A stretch of DNA of 15,381 nucleotides from Alloiococcus sp035301245. GTDB taxonomy: Bacteria > Bacillota > Bacilli > Lactobacillales > Carnobacteriaceae_A. Below, piece after piece: positions 1 to 6,678 of this stretch (positions within the stretch are counted from its first letter, which is position 1; every line of letters begins with the position of its first letter). Under the pieces are notes generated by a model. It was not told where the DNA came from. It did not search any database and saw only the letters and a program-made list of their open reading frames with translations. A program made the position numbers and the translations under genes. The stretch covers positions 1 through 15,381 of the forward strand of contig DATGUS010000020.1 in NCBI GenBank assembly GCA_035301245.1, given 5' to 3'.

Positions 1-103
1 TAGATGTTAGACTGCCCGCCGTCATCCATGCCGAACCGGTCAGTATTTGATTATCTAGTGACGGATCTCTATCTGCATTCGTCGCTGTCATTTTATCTTT
101 CAT
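1..103 (-). CDS. Probable polysaccharide/lipid flippase, N-terminal fragment (runs off left edge)
   Basis: Reading leftward from an ATG at 103-101 gives 34 open codons that run off the window. The N-terminus is short and hydrophilic (MKDKMTATNADRDPSLDNQ) and then turns into ILTGSAWMTAGSLTS. This resembles the first membrane helix of MurJ/Wzx-type oligosaccharide flippases of the MOP superfamily, which in Bacilli often begin with a 'GA/SxW...GS..SR' segment. From established gene order, a polysaccharide-biosynthesis/flippase gene often follows leuS in Lactobacillales, which supports the call. The possible ribosome binding site AGAAGG lies about 12 bases upstream, a little far. The second Met (codon 5) is an alternative start. 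Only about 15 residues are diagnostic, so the product is tentative while the reading frame itself is likely real. Confidence 0.55.
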   Translation of the reverse strand, partial: MKDKMTATNADRDPSLDNQILTGSAWMTAGSLTS

Positions 104-145
104 TCTAAACCTAAACCTTCTTTACTTGAAGTTAATTCAAAGTAT

Positions 146-174
146 ATTCTACTTTTTTTATGATGGGGATGCAA
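146..174 (-). promoter_or_regulatory. Candidate sigma-A promoter for the flippase gene
   Basis: On the minus strand, TTGCAT (174-169) and TAGAAT (151-146) are separated by 17 bases and face the flippase start at 103. The -35 box falls inside the internal loop of the nested inverted repeat at 159-231, so the repeat could influence its use. Both boxes are imperfect matches, and this is inference from consensus only. Confidence 0.35.
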
Positions 175-231
175 TCAGATCCAAGAGGTTTAAATAATTC
201 TTTAACATTGGATCTGACTTCACCCATCATA
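159..231. repeat. Nested inverted repeat between leuS and the flippase gene
   Basis: Three nested perfect arm pairs share one axis: TATGATGGG/CCCATCATA (159-167 with 223-231), TCAGATCCAA/TTGGATCTGA (175-184 with 208-217) and TTAAA/TTTAA (190-194 with 201-205). Together they give 24 potential base pairs broken by two internal loops. In the leuS direction the hairpin is followed by an A-run, not a U-run, so it is not a standard intrinsic terminator. It could be an RNA processing or stability element at the leuS 3' end, an operator, or a small repetitive element. With the rest of the 104-262 spacer it holds no gene. Confidence 0.6.
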
Positions 232-262
232 TCATCGTTTTTCTATTTTAGAGCAGTCGTAA

Positions 263-2680
263 CTAGTTAGCAACAATGTTTACTAGTTTACCAGGAACGA
301 CAATGACTTTTCTTACTTCAAGACCTTCTAAATGGTTTTTAATGTTTTCATTAGCCAGTGCCAATTCCTCTAAATCATCTTTAGAAATGGTCCGTGAAGC
401 TAATGCTTTGGCTCTAACCTTGCCATTGATTTGGAAAACAACTTCTACTTCATCCGAAACTAATTTTGCTTCATCATAAGTTGGCCAAGGAACATAAGAG
501 ATTGATTCTTCGCTCTTCGTTAATCGTTGCCATAATTCTTCACCTAGGTGAGGTGCAATTGGGGCAAGCAGTTGGACAAATCCTTTCATGTATTCAATTG
601 GTAAAGCCTGTTCTTTATTTGCAGCATTCACAAAAACCATTAATTGCGAAATCGCTGTGTTAAATTGTAGCGATTCATAATCTTCCGTTACTTTCTTAAC
701 AGTTTGGTTGTAAACGACATCTAATTTCTGATCATTAAATGTTGTGACACGATCACGAACTTTACCTTCATCATCAATTATTAAACGCCATGCTCGGTCT
801 AAGAACTTACGGGCCCCCTCAAGCCCTTCTTCTGACCAAGCTACTGCTGCATCCAGAGGACCCATAAACATTTCGTATAAACGAAGTGTATCCGCACCAT
901 ATTCTTCTACAACATCATCAGGGTTTACAACGTTCCCTTTTGATTTAGACATTTTCTCGTTACCTTCACCAAGAATCATCCCTTGGTTAAATAGTTTTTG
1001 GAAAGGTTCTTTTGTTGGTACAACACCAATATCATACAAGAACTTATGCCAGAAACGAGTATATAGTAAGTGAAGAACGGCGTGTTCTGCTCCACCGATA
1101 TATAAATCGACTGGAAGCCACTCTTTAATTTTTTCTGGATCTGCTAATTGTTCCTTATTATGTGGATCAATATAGCGTAGGTAGTACCATGAACTTCCTG
1201 CCCATTGCGGCATGGTGTTCGTATCACGTTTTCCTTTTAGTCCAGTCTCTGGATGTGTGACGTTTACCCATTCAGTAATGTTCGCTAATGGTGATTCACC
1301 TGTTCCAGATGGTTTAATGTGATCAGTATGTGGTAATTCAAGTGGTAATTCATTATCATCAAGTACTGTTGTTGTGCCGTCTTCCCAGTGAATAATCGGA
1401 ATCGGTTCACCCCAGAAACGTTGACGAGCAAATAACCAGTCACGGAGACGGTAATTCACTTTACTTTCACCGACATTATTTTCTTCTAGAAACTCATTCA
1501 TCTTAGAAATTGCTTCTTCTTTATTTAAACCGTCTAAGAATTCTGAGTTGATGTGTTTGCCGTCACCTTCATAAGCTTCTTCTTCGATATTGCCACCTTC
1601 AAGTACTGGTTTGATTTCAAGTTTATATTTTTTGGCGAAATCATAATCACGTGAATCGTGAGCAGGAACCGCCATGATTGCACCAGTACCATAAGATGAC
1701 AGCACATAATCAGCAATCCAAATTGGCATTTCTTCTTGGTTTACTGGGTTAATAGCGTAAGCACCAGTGAATACACCCGTTTTATCTTTATTCAAATCTG
1801 TACGTTCTAAATCTGATTTTAGTGACGCTGCTTCGATATAGGCATTAACGTCAGCTTTACGGTCTTCAGTCGTAATTTCTTGAACAAGTGATGATTCTGG
1901 TGAAATTACAGCATAAGTTGCACCGAATAACGTATCTGGGCGAGTCGTAAAGACATCAAAAGTCTTGTCTGTGCCCTTCACTTTGAAAGTCACTTCTGCC
2001 CCTTCAGACTTTCCAATCCAATTACGTTGCATTTCTTTAATATTTTCAGGCCAATCAAGGTCTTCTAAATCTTCAAGTAGACGATCTGCATATTTTGTAA
2101 TACGTAGCATCCACTGCTTCATCGGCTTACGATAAACTGGATGATTACCACGTTCTGATTTTCCGTCAATAACCTCTTCGTTCGCTAAAACAGTCCCAAG
2201 CGCTGGACACCAGTTTACAGCCACTTCTGCTTCATAAGCTAAGTCATGTTCATAAAGCTTTTTAAAAATCCATTGTGTCCATTTATAATATTCAGGATCA
2301 GTTGTGTTAATTTCGCGGTCCCAATCATAACTGAACCCTAATGAATTGATTTGACGTTTGAATGTTTGAATATTTTTCGCTGTAAATTCAGCTGGATCGT
2401 TCCCAGTATCAATCGCATATTGTTCGGCAGGTAAACCAAAGGCATCCCAGCCCATTGGGTGAAGCACGTTATATCCTTGAGCGCGTTTCATACGCGAAAT
2501 AATATCTGTTGCTGTATAACCTTCTGGGTGACCTACGTGAAGTCCTTGACCAGATGGGTAAGGGAACATATCTAATGCATAAAAGTTCTCTTTGTTTTTG
2601 TCATCAGTTGTTTTAAATGTATGATCTTTTTCCCAAAAGTCTTGCCATTTTTTCTCTATTGATTTGTGATTAAAAGACAT
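263..2680 (-). CDS. leuS: Leucyl-tRNA synthetase
   Basis: Cytoplasmic class I aminoacyl-tRNA synthetase that charges tRNA-Leu using ATP and edits mischarged products. The 805-residue length is normal for bacterial LeuRS. The HIGH motif appears as HVGH (residues 48-51) and the KMSKS loop is intact (576-580). The editing (CP1) domain, roughly 225-420, carries the TTRPDT motif (245-250) and the GTGAIMAVPAHDSRD segment with the conserved aspartate D345. The leucine-specific and anticodon-binding regions follow, and the protein ends in a typical C-terminal domain (VVFQINGKVRAK, about 747-758). The ATG start is preceded by AGAAAGGAAG at good spacing. Expression is governed by the T-box leader directly upstream. 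No intrinsic terminator is visible after the TAG stop; the flippase gene lies 159 bases further on the same strand. Identification is essentially certain. Confidence 0.98.
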   Translation of the reverse strand: MSFNHKSIEKKWQDFWEKDHTFKTTDDKNKENFYALDMFPYPSGQGLHVGHPEGYTATDIISRMKRAQGYNVLHPMGWDAFGLPAEQYAIDTGNDPAEFTAKNIQTFKRQINSLGFSYDWDREINTTDPEYYKWTQWIFKKLYEHDLAYEAEVAVNWCPALGTVLANEEVIDGKSERGNHPVYRKPMKQWMLRITKYADRLLEDLEDLDWPENIKEMQRNWIGKSEGAEVTFKVKGTDKTFDVFTTRPDTLFGATYAVISPESSLVQEITTEDRKADVNAYIEAASLKSDLERTDLNKDKTGVFTGAYAINPVNQEEMPIWIADYVLSSYGTGAIMAVPAHDSRDYDFAKKYKLEIKPVLEGGNIEEEAYEGDGKHINSEFLDGLNKEEAISKMNEFLEENNVGESKVNYRLRDWLFARQRFWGEPIPIIHWEDGTTTVLDDNELPLELPHTDHIKPSGTGESPLANITEWVNVTHPETGLKGKRDTNTMPQWAGSSWYYLRYIDPHNKEQLADPEKIKEWLPVDLYIGGAEHAVLHLLYTRFWHKFLYDIGVVPTKEPFQKLFNQGMILGEGNEKMSKSKGNVVNPDDVVEEYGADTLRLYEMFMGPLDAAVAWSEEGLEGARKFLDRAWRLIIDDEGKVRDRVTTFNDQKLDVVYNQTVKKVTEDYESLQFNTAISQLMVFVNAANKEQALPIEYMKGFVQLLAPIAPHLGEELWQRLTKSEESISYVPWPTYDEAKLVSDEVEVVFQINGKVRAKALASRTISKDDLEELALANENIKNHLEGLEVRKVIVVPGKLVNIVAN

Positions 2681-2700
2681 TATATTCTTCCTTTCTGAAA

Positions 2701-2978
2701 TTAAAAAACCCTATAAGCTATGACATATAGCTTATAGGGCGAGTGTTCGCGGTACCACCTAATTATTCATAAACAATAACGCTACAATGAGTTTAATATT
2801 TATGCTCAATGCTATTAACGCTAGCTAACGACTAGAACTACTTACTTCATTCTAGTAACTATATTAGGCGAGTTCAGTGACTAACACTATGCATTCACAC
2901 CAACCATGCACTCTCTTTAAAGGTTTGTACGCTTACTACTCCTAAAATTTTCATTTTAATTTGATTATTCATAACTTT
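2701..2978 (-). ncRNA. T-box riboswitch leader of leuS (leucine, CUC specifier)
   Basis: Minus-strand leader of about 275 nt between the leuS promoter and its ribosome binding site. It contains the T-box sequence AGGTGGTACCGCG (2760-2748), the GAACTC specifier context with CTC (Leu) at 2872-2870, and a Stem I region with AGTA-type and AGAGAG elements around 2940-2900. A terminator hairpin ends it. By the established T-box mechanism, uncharged tRNA-Leu pairs through its anticodon with the specifier and through its CCA end with the T-box bulge, stabilising the antiterminator so that leuS is transcribed when leucine is short. The specifier matches the downstream gene, which confirms the call. 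Confidence 0.95.
2703..2739 (-). terminator. Regulated terminator of the leuS T-box
   Basis: Perfect 13-bp stem, CCCTATAAGCTAT at 2709-2721 paired with 2727-2739, with a 5-nt loop. On the minus strand it is followed by six T residues (2708-2703). Its 5' arm immediately follows the antiterminator region, as expected for the mutually exclusive terminator of a T-box leader. Confidence 0.93.
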
Positions 2979-2984
2979 TTTACA

Positions 2985-3013
2985 ATCATAACAGATTGCT
3001 TTTTAATTATCAA
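2985..3013 (-). promoter_or_regulatory. Sigma-A promoter of the leuS leader
   Basis: Minus-strand TTGATA (3013-3008), a 17-base spacer and TATGAT (2990-2985) give a near-consensus promoter, with predicted start of transcription near 2978. It lies just past the stop codon of the LysM hydrolase gene at 3025, and no terminator is seen between the two. Read-through from the hydrolase gene would therefore still have to pass the T-box. Confidence 0.7.
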
Positions 3014-3024
3014 TACTCTACTTT

Positions 3025-5715
3025 TTATCTTAAACGTAGAGTTTGACCAACAACAATTAAATCGCTATTTAAGTGATTTAAAGCTTTCAATTGATCAACT
3101 GAAGTATTAGCTTTTTGAGCAATACTAAATAGTGTGTCGCCTCTAGCTACAGTGTAAGTGCTTGCTACTGTTGTTTTTGGACGAACCACTTTGTCTGTAC
3201 GTAATTGTAATCTTAATGTTTGACCAACTGAAATTAAGTCTGCGTTGTCTAATTTATTCCAAGATTGAAGCTCATTCACTGTTAAGTTGTAACGTCTCGC
3301 TACTGAACTTAATGTGTCTCCTGCTTGGACTTTGTAAGTCATTGGAATTGATGTTGCAGTAGTCTTTTTAACAACTGGTTTTGTTTTAGCTTTTATATTA
3401 GATATGGCTAATGTCTGACCAGGGTGAATTAGGTCACCTTTTAAGTTGTTCTTCGTTTTTAATTCAGACACTGATAAATTAAATTGCTGACCAATTTTGT
3501 ACAGTGTATCGCCTGCTTGAACAGTATAAGTACCTTGAGTAGACTTACTTGCTGTTTGAGAAACAGGTGCTGCTACTTTAGCTACTGTTTTTTCAGATAA
3601 ACGTAACACTTGACCTGGTGTGATTAAATCACCTGAAAGACCGTTGATCGCTCTTAATTTAGGAACAGTCGTGTTGTGGTTCATCGCAATTCTAAATAAT
3701 GTGTCACCAGCTTTTACAGTGTAAGAGTCTTGTGCTGATTGTGTTGGAGCTGTTGATGCCCCAGTTTTATTATTCGCTGTGGATGTTGCAGATAATTTTA
3801 ATACTTGACCTGGAACAATTAAACTACCACTAATATTATTTAATGACTGTAACTGACTTACTGAAGTACCGTAGCGCTTAGCAATACTATACAACGTGTC
3901 ACCTGAAGTTACCGTATAAGAACCAGCTGCTACGGCTTTAGAAGAACTTTTCGCAACCGAAGCAGATGATGTTGTGTTACCAAGTTGTAGAACTTGACCA
4001 ACAACAATTAAGTCAGAGGTTAACCCATTACGGTTTCTTAATTGGTTCATTGATAAACCAAAACGATTTGAGATGCCGTAGATTGTATCGCCAGATTTCA
4101 CTGTATATGAACCAGCAGTTGAAACGGTTGGTTTTGACGAAGGGTTAGACTTAGAAACTGAACTTTGAGCAACTTTTAAGACTTGACCTGGGTGGATTAA
4201 GTTTGAAGTTAATCCATTACGGCTTCTTAATTGGTTCATTGATAAACCGAAACGATTTGAAATACCGTAGATCGTATCGCCAGATTTCACCACATATTCA
4301 CCTGATTTAGGTGCTACAACTTTTGGAGTTGTCGGTTTGTTAACTGACGGTGTTGTTGGTGCAGACGTAGACGGCTTAGATGATGATTGGCCTGATCCAC
4401 TTGAAACAGAACCAACTGGCCCATTATCAAAACGTGTTAAGCCCCAACGGTCAATAATTGAGTTTAATTTTCTGTTGTAATTACGATCAGTTGCATAACG
4501 ACCTGTTAACCATAGTGTGGCATCACGATACGAGTTGGTATTTTCTTTCCATGTACCTGAGTAGAAATTACGGTTCCATGTTAAACCATTACGTAATTTA
4601 TCCGCATTATCTCTAAATGATGCACTGTAGTTTGGATAACTTCTAAAGTTGTCACGAATTGTAATCATGCCACCTTTAGTATCTTCTTTAGTATACTGTT
4701 TGGTTGTTTGACCATTGTAACTACCTTTGATACCAAATAAGTTGTGATGTGGTGGTGAAGATAATCCACTTCTACCATATCCAGATTCTAATGCTGCTTG
4801 TGCAATCATTACTGACGCATATAAGTTATGTTCAGCTGCAACCTGTGATGCTTCAGCAGAAATACGGTCAATAAATTCATTACCCGTACGAATAGCCGCT
4901 TGAGCATTTGAACTCTTTGTATTTTCGTTTAATTTATTTGATACCGCCGCTGCACTGTTAACGTTCTGATTGTGAACTTGAAGAATTTGACCCACACGAA
5001 TTAAGTTCGGGTTAGATAATTTATTAATCGAAGCTAACTTAGATGCTGTCGTTTGGTGTAAACGCGCAATACTGTTTAATGTTTCACCAGCTTCGACAAC
5101 ATGTTTGCGTTCGCTAGATTTTAACGCAGGCGCTTTTGGATCTACTTGTTCAACTTTAGGAAGTTCAGGTTCTGGTTCAGGCTCTGGTTCTGGTTCAGGT
5201 TCAAGTTCTGGTTCAGGCTCTGGTTCAGGCTCTGGTTCTGGTTCTACCTCAACAACCTCTTCTACCATTGGTTCTTCCTCTACAAGTTCTTCTACTTCCT
5301 CTTCCGATTCTTCATCTTCTAAGTCTTCATCTTCTAAGTCTTCATCTTCAAGATTTTCTTCAGTACCTTCTTGAATGTCTTCTACTTCTTCAACCTCAGC
5401 TTGACTCGCTTCAATGAATGCATGGGTAACAGACTGCAATTCAGCAGCTGTCATACTATTCACATCTAGGTGTCCTACAACATTCTCGCCACCATTTTGT
5501 AGCATAAAGTTTACTAAGTTTTGTTTCGCTGCTTCATTAGCATCCGTGTTTTCTTCTGTATTGTTGTATTCAGCCAGTAATGCACGAGCAGTTCCTGCTG
5601 AGTCTGTGTTTGCAGAAACTTGGTTAAATAATCCGCCAATTAAAAAAGTACTTGCAGCAATTCCAAATGAGACAGCAGTATTAAATTTTGTTCTATGTAA
5701 ATTAGGTTTTTTCAC
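3025..5715 (-). CDS. Secreted peptidoglycan hydrolase: GH73 glucosaminidase with eight LysM modules
   Basis: An 896-residue exported autolysin predicted to cleave the glycan strand of peptidoglycan and to bind the wall through LysM modules. Residues 1-36 form a signal peptide (basic start, hydrophobic core, VSAN end). Residues 37-102 are an unrecognised polar segment, about 103-152 is strongly acidic with repeated LEDED units, and 156-185 is a Glu-Pro repeat. LysM-1 lies at 203-248. The GH73 domain spans about 278-430, with candidate catalytic E310 in the ALESGYG motif and the family motif NLFGIKG at 325-331. Seven more LysM modules follow at 472-516, 535-579, 598-642, 663-707, 728-772, 792-837 and 852-896, separated by Ser/Thr/Lys-rich linkers. 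The start is GTG, with GAGGAG nine bases upstream. Family relatives include lactococcal AcmA and enterococcal autolysins. A role in daughter-cell separation is likely but inferred. Confidence 0.93.
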   Translation of the reverse strand: MKKPNLHRTKFNTAVSFGIAASTFLIGGLFNQVSANTDSAGTARALLAEYNNTEENTDANEAAKQNLVNFMLQNGGENVVGHLDVNSMTAAELQSVTHAFIEASQAEVEEVEDIQEGTEENLEDEDLEDEDLEDEESEEEVEELVEEEPMVEEVVEVEPEPEPEPEPEPELEPEPEPEPEPEPELPKVEQVDPKAPALKSSERKHVVEAGETLNSIARLHQTTASKLASINKLSNPNLIRVGQILQVHNQNVNSAAAVSNKLNENTKSSNAQAAIRTGNEFIDRISAEASQVAAEHNLYASVMIAQAALESGYGRSGLSSPPHHNLFGIKGSYNGQTTKQYTKEDTKGGMITIRDNFRSYPNYSASFRDNADKLRNGLTWNRNFYSGTWKENTNSYRDATLWLTGRYATDRNYNRKLNSIIDRWGLTRFDNGPVGSVSSGSGQSSSKPSTSAPTTPSVNKPTTPKVVAPKSGEYVVKSGDTIYGISNRFGLSMNQLRSRNGLTSNLIHPGQVLKVAQSSVSKSNPSSKPTVSTAGSYTVKSGDTIYGISNRFGLSMNQLRNRNGLTSDLIVVGQVLQLGNTTSSASVAKSSSKAVAAGSYTVTSGDTLYSIAKRYGTSVSQLQSLNNISGSLIVPGQVLKLSATSTANNKTGASTAPTQSAQDSYTVKAGDTLFRIAMNHNTTVPKLRAINGLSGDLITPGQVLRLSEKTVAKVAAPVSQTASKSTQGTYTVQAGDTLYKIGQQFNLSVSELKTKNNLKGDLIHPGQTLAISNIKAKTKPVVKKTTATSIPMTYKVQAGDTLSSVARRYNLTVNELQSWNKLDNADLISVGQTLRLQLRTDKVVRPKTTVASTYTVARGDTLFSIAQKANTSVDQLKALNHLNSDLIVVGQTLRLR
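4018..4300 (-). repeat. Near-identical direct repeat coding two adjacent LysM modules
   Basis: The LysM modules at residues 472-516 and 535-579 share long identical blocks (for example SGDTIYGISNRFGLSMNQLR). Their DNA is also almost identical over roughly 100 bases with a 189-base (63-codon) offset. The other LysM modules in the protein are clearly more diverged, so this pair looks like a recent in-gene duplication or a target of gene conversion. Confidence 0.75.
5160..5352 (-). repeat. In-frame tandem repeats coding acidic and Glu-Pro low-complexity segments
   Basis: Within the hydrolase gene, 5308-5352 encodes three LEDED-like units from near-identical 15-base repeats. The stretch 5160-5250 encodes alternating Glu-Pro from 6-base units, occasionally interrupted by Leu. 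The unit sizes are multiples of three, so copy-number change by slippage would keep the frame. In the protein this is a probable flexible, highly negative spacer between the N-terminal segment and LysM-1. Confidence 0.8.
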
Positions 5716-5763
5716 TATTTATTACTCCTCATTTATTTTAAATTTCTTCATAATAATGTTATA

Positions 5764-5793
5764 AATATATGTTCGTAATTAGAGTATAACCAA
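5764..5793 (-). promoter_or_regulatory. Candidate promoter of the LysM hydrolase gene
   Basis: Minus-strand TTGGTT (5793-5788), an 18-base spacer and TATATT (5769-5764) lie about 50 bases upstream of the GTG start. The match is moderate and the region is AT-rich, so alternative boxes are possible. It sits back to back with the mnmM promoter in the 5716-5941 divergent spacer. Confidence 0.4.
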
Positions 5794-5861
5794 TTCAAAC
5801 CGCTGTATATAGTCTTTCAATACAATTGTTAAAAATGTCATCAAACTGAAATATAATATGT

Positions 5862-5890
5862 TTGTTATCAATACATACGTTCGGTATAAT
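5862..5890 (+). promoter_or_regulatory. Sigma-A promoter of mnmM
   Basis: TTGTTA (5862-5867), a 17-base spacer and a perfect TATAAT (5885-5890) predict transcription from about 5897, giving a leader of some 45 nt before the ATG at 5942. A second perfect TATAAT at 5852-5857 has only a poor -35 (TTAAAA at 17-base spacing) and may be an alternative start. Confidence 0.65.
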
Positions 5891-5941
5891 CTCGATATAA
5901 AGCACTATGTAACCATTCAACAATTTTTAAGGAGTAATGTT

Positions 5942-6502
5942 ATGATTCATTCGCCACTCACCTTTAATCATTCGCTTTTAAAACAATATTTAAAACCAGA
6001 TTCGACTGCCATTGATGCAACAGTTGGTAATGGCAACGATTTTTTGTTTTTGATGAAACAAGTTGGAAATAATGGAACAGTTATCGGTTTTGATATTCAA
6101 AAAGATGCTATTAAAACAACTCAAGAAAAAATCGATTCAAATAAATTAACAACCAAAACGCAACTTATCTTAGATGGACATGAAAAGATGCTAGATTATA
6201 TTGATCCAGAAACCGTCCACGCTATTGTCTTTAACCTTGGTTACTTACCAAAAGGTGATAAAACGATTATTACTAAACCTGATACAACGATCAAAGCGAT
6301 TGAAGCTGGGTTAACCTTACTTGTGAGGGGTGGATTAATGACGATTATGGTGTACCACGGTCACGATGGTGGAAGTGAGGAAAAAGAAGCTGTAGAAACA
6401 TTTTTAGAAACACTTGATCAAAAAGAGTATACAGTGATGAAGTATACTCCATTGAATCAGATCAATCATCCTCCCTATTTATTAATGGTACAAAAACAAT
6501 AA
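5942..6502 (+). CDS. mnmM: tRNA 5-aminomethyl-2-thiouridine methyltransferase MnmM (YtqB family)
   Basis: A 186-residue class I S-adenosylmethionine-dependent methyltransferase of the family once called 'rRNA methylase' YtqB. Established work on B. subtilis YtqB, renamed MnmM, assigns it the last step of mnm5s2U34 synthesis in tRNA, methylating the 5-aminomethyl group at the wobble uridine. Visible features are SAM motif I DATVGNGNDF (about 24-33), the motif II acidic residue D51 in GFDI, the family signature NLGYLPKGDK (98-107), VYHGHDGG (137-144) and the C-terminal NHPPYLLMVQK. The ATG at 5942 is chosen because AAGGAG stands seven bases upstream. The same frame is open upstream to an ATG at 5858, but that start abuts a TATAAT box and precedes the best promoter, so it would not be on the transcript. 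The gene is monocistronic, flanked by minus-strand genes. Confidence 0.9.
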   Translation: MIHSPLTFNHSLLKQYLKPDSTAIDATVGNGNDFLFLMKQVGNNGTVIGFDIQKDAIKTTQEKIDSNKLTTKTQLILDGHEKMLDYIDPETVHAIVFNLGYLPKGDKTIITKPDTTIKAIEAGLTLLVRGGLMTIMVYHGHDGGSEEKEAVETFLETLDQKEYTVMKYTPLNQINHPPYLLMVQKQ

Positions 6503-6568
6503 GTTTGTTGAAAAATATAACCATTGAAAGTGGTATTCACAAATGCTCATTCAATAATTGTATACAAA

Positions 6569-6600
6569 AACCGATTTTAAAATGAGTCGGTTATTAAATT
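6569..6600 (+). terminator. Weak candidate terminator after mnmM
   Basis: AACCGA (6569-6574) pairs with TCGGTT (6587-6592), extendable by G-U pairs, followed by TTATTAAATT. The stem is short and the T-tract interrupted, so it is a poor intrinsic terminator. The perfect palindrome at 6634-6665 could also stop plus-strand transcripts. Confidence 0.35.
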
Positions 6601-6631
6601 CACATCGTACCTAGTTATGGCACAAAGGTAT

Positions 6632-6665
6632 AAAAAGCACCTAACAATATATTGTTAGGTGCTTT
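6632..6665 (-). terminator. Intrinsic terminator of the nucleoside ABC operon
   Basis: A perfect 32-base palindrome (16-base arm AAAGCACCTAACAATA, 6634-6665) lies 14 bases after the last permease gene. On the minus strand it continues as GCTTTTTA, giving a good U-tract. On the plus strand the tract is only GCTTTAAT, so the terminator mainly serves the minus strand, with possible weak two-way action for mnmM. Confidence 0.88.
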
Positions 6666-6678
6666 AATCTTGTAAAAA

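Noticed and set aside
425..431. Apparent degeneracy of the second ATPase site in NupO (no Walker B Glu, no switch His) seen at about 8860-8970, considered as inactivation
   Set aside because: Asymmetric second sites with an AAQPTRGLD motif are normal for this family of double ATPases, so it is not a defect. The coordinates given here are residue numbers.
5105..5374. Plus-strand open frame coding a Gly-Ser and Ser-rich repeat protein
   Set aside because: It is the antisense shadow of the Glu-Pro and acidic repeats in the hydrolase gene. It has no ribosome binding site, and its composition is fully explained by the opposite strand.
5858..5941. Longer N-terminus of mnmM starting at ATG 5858
   Set aside because: It begins directly at a TATAAT box and upstream of the best promoter, with no ribosome binding site. 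The start at 5942 has AAGGAG and matches the family's N-terminus.
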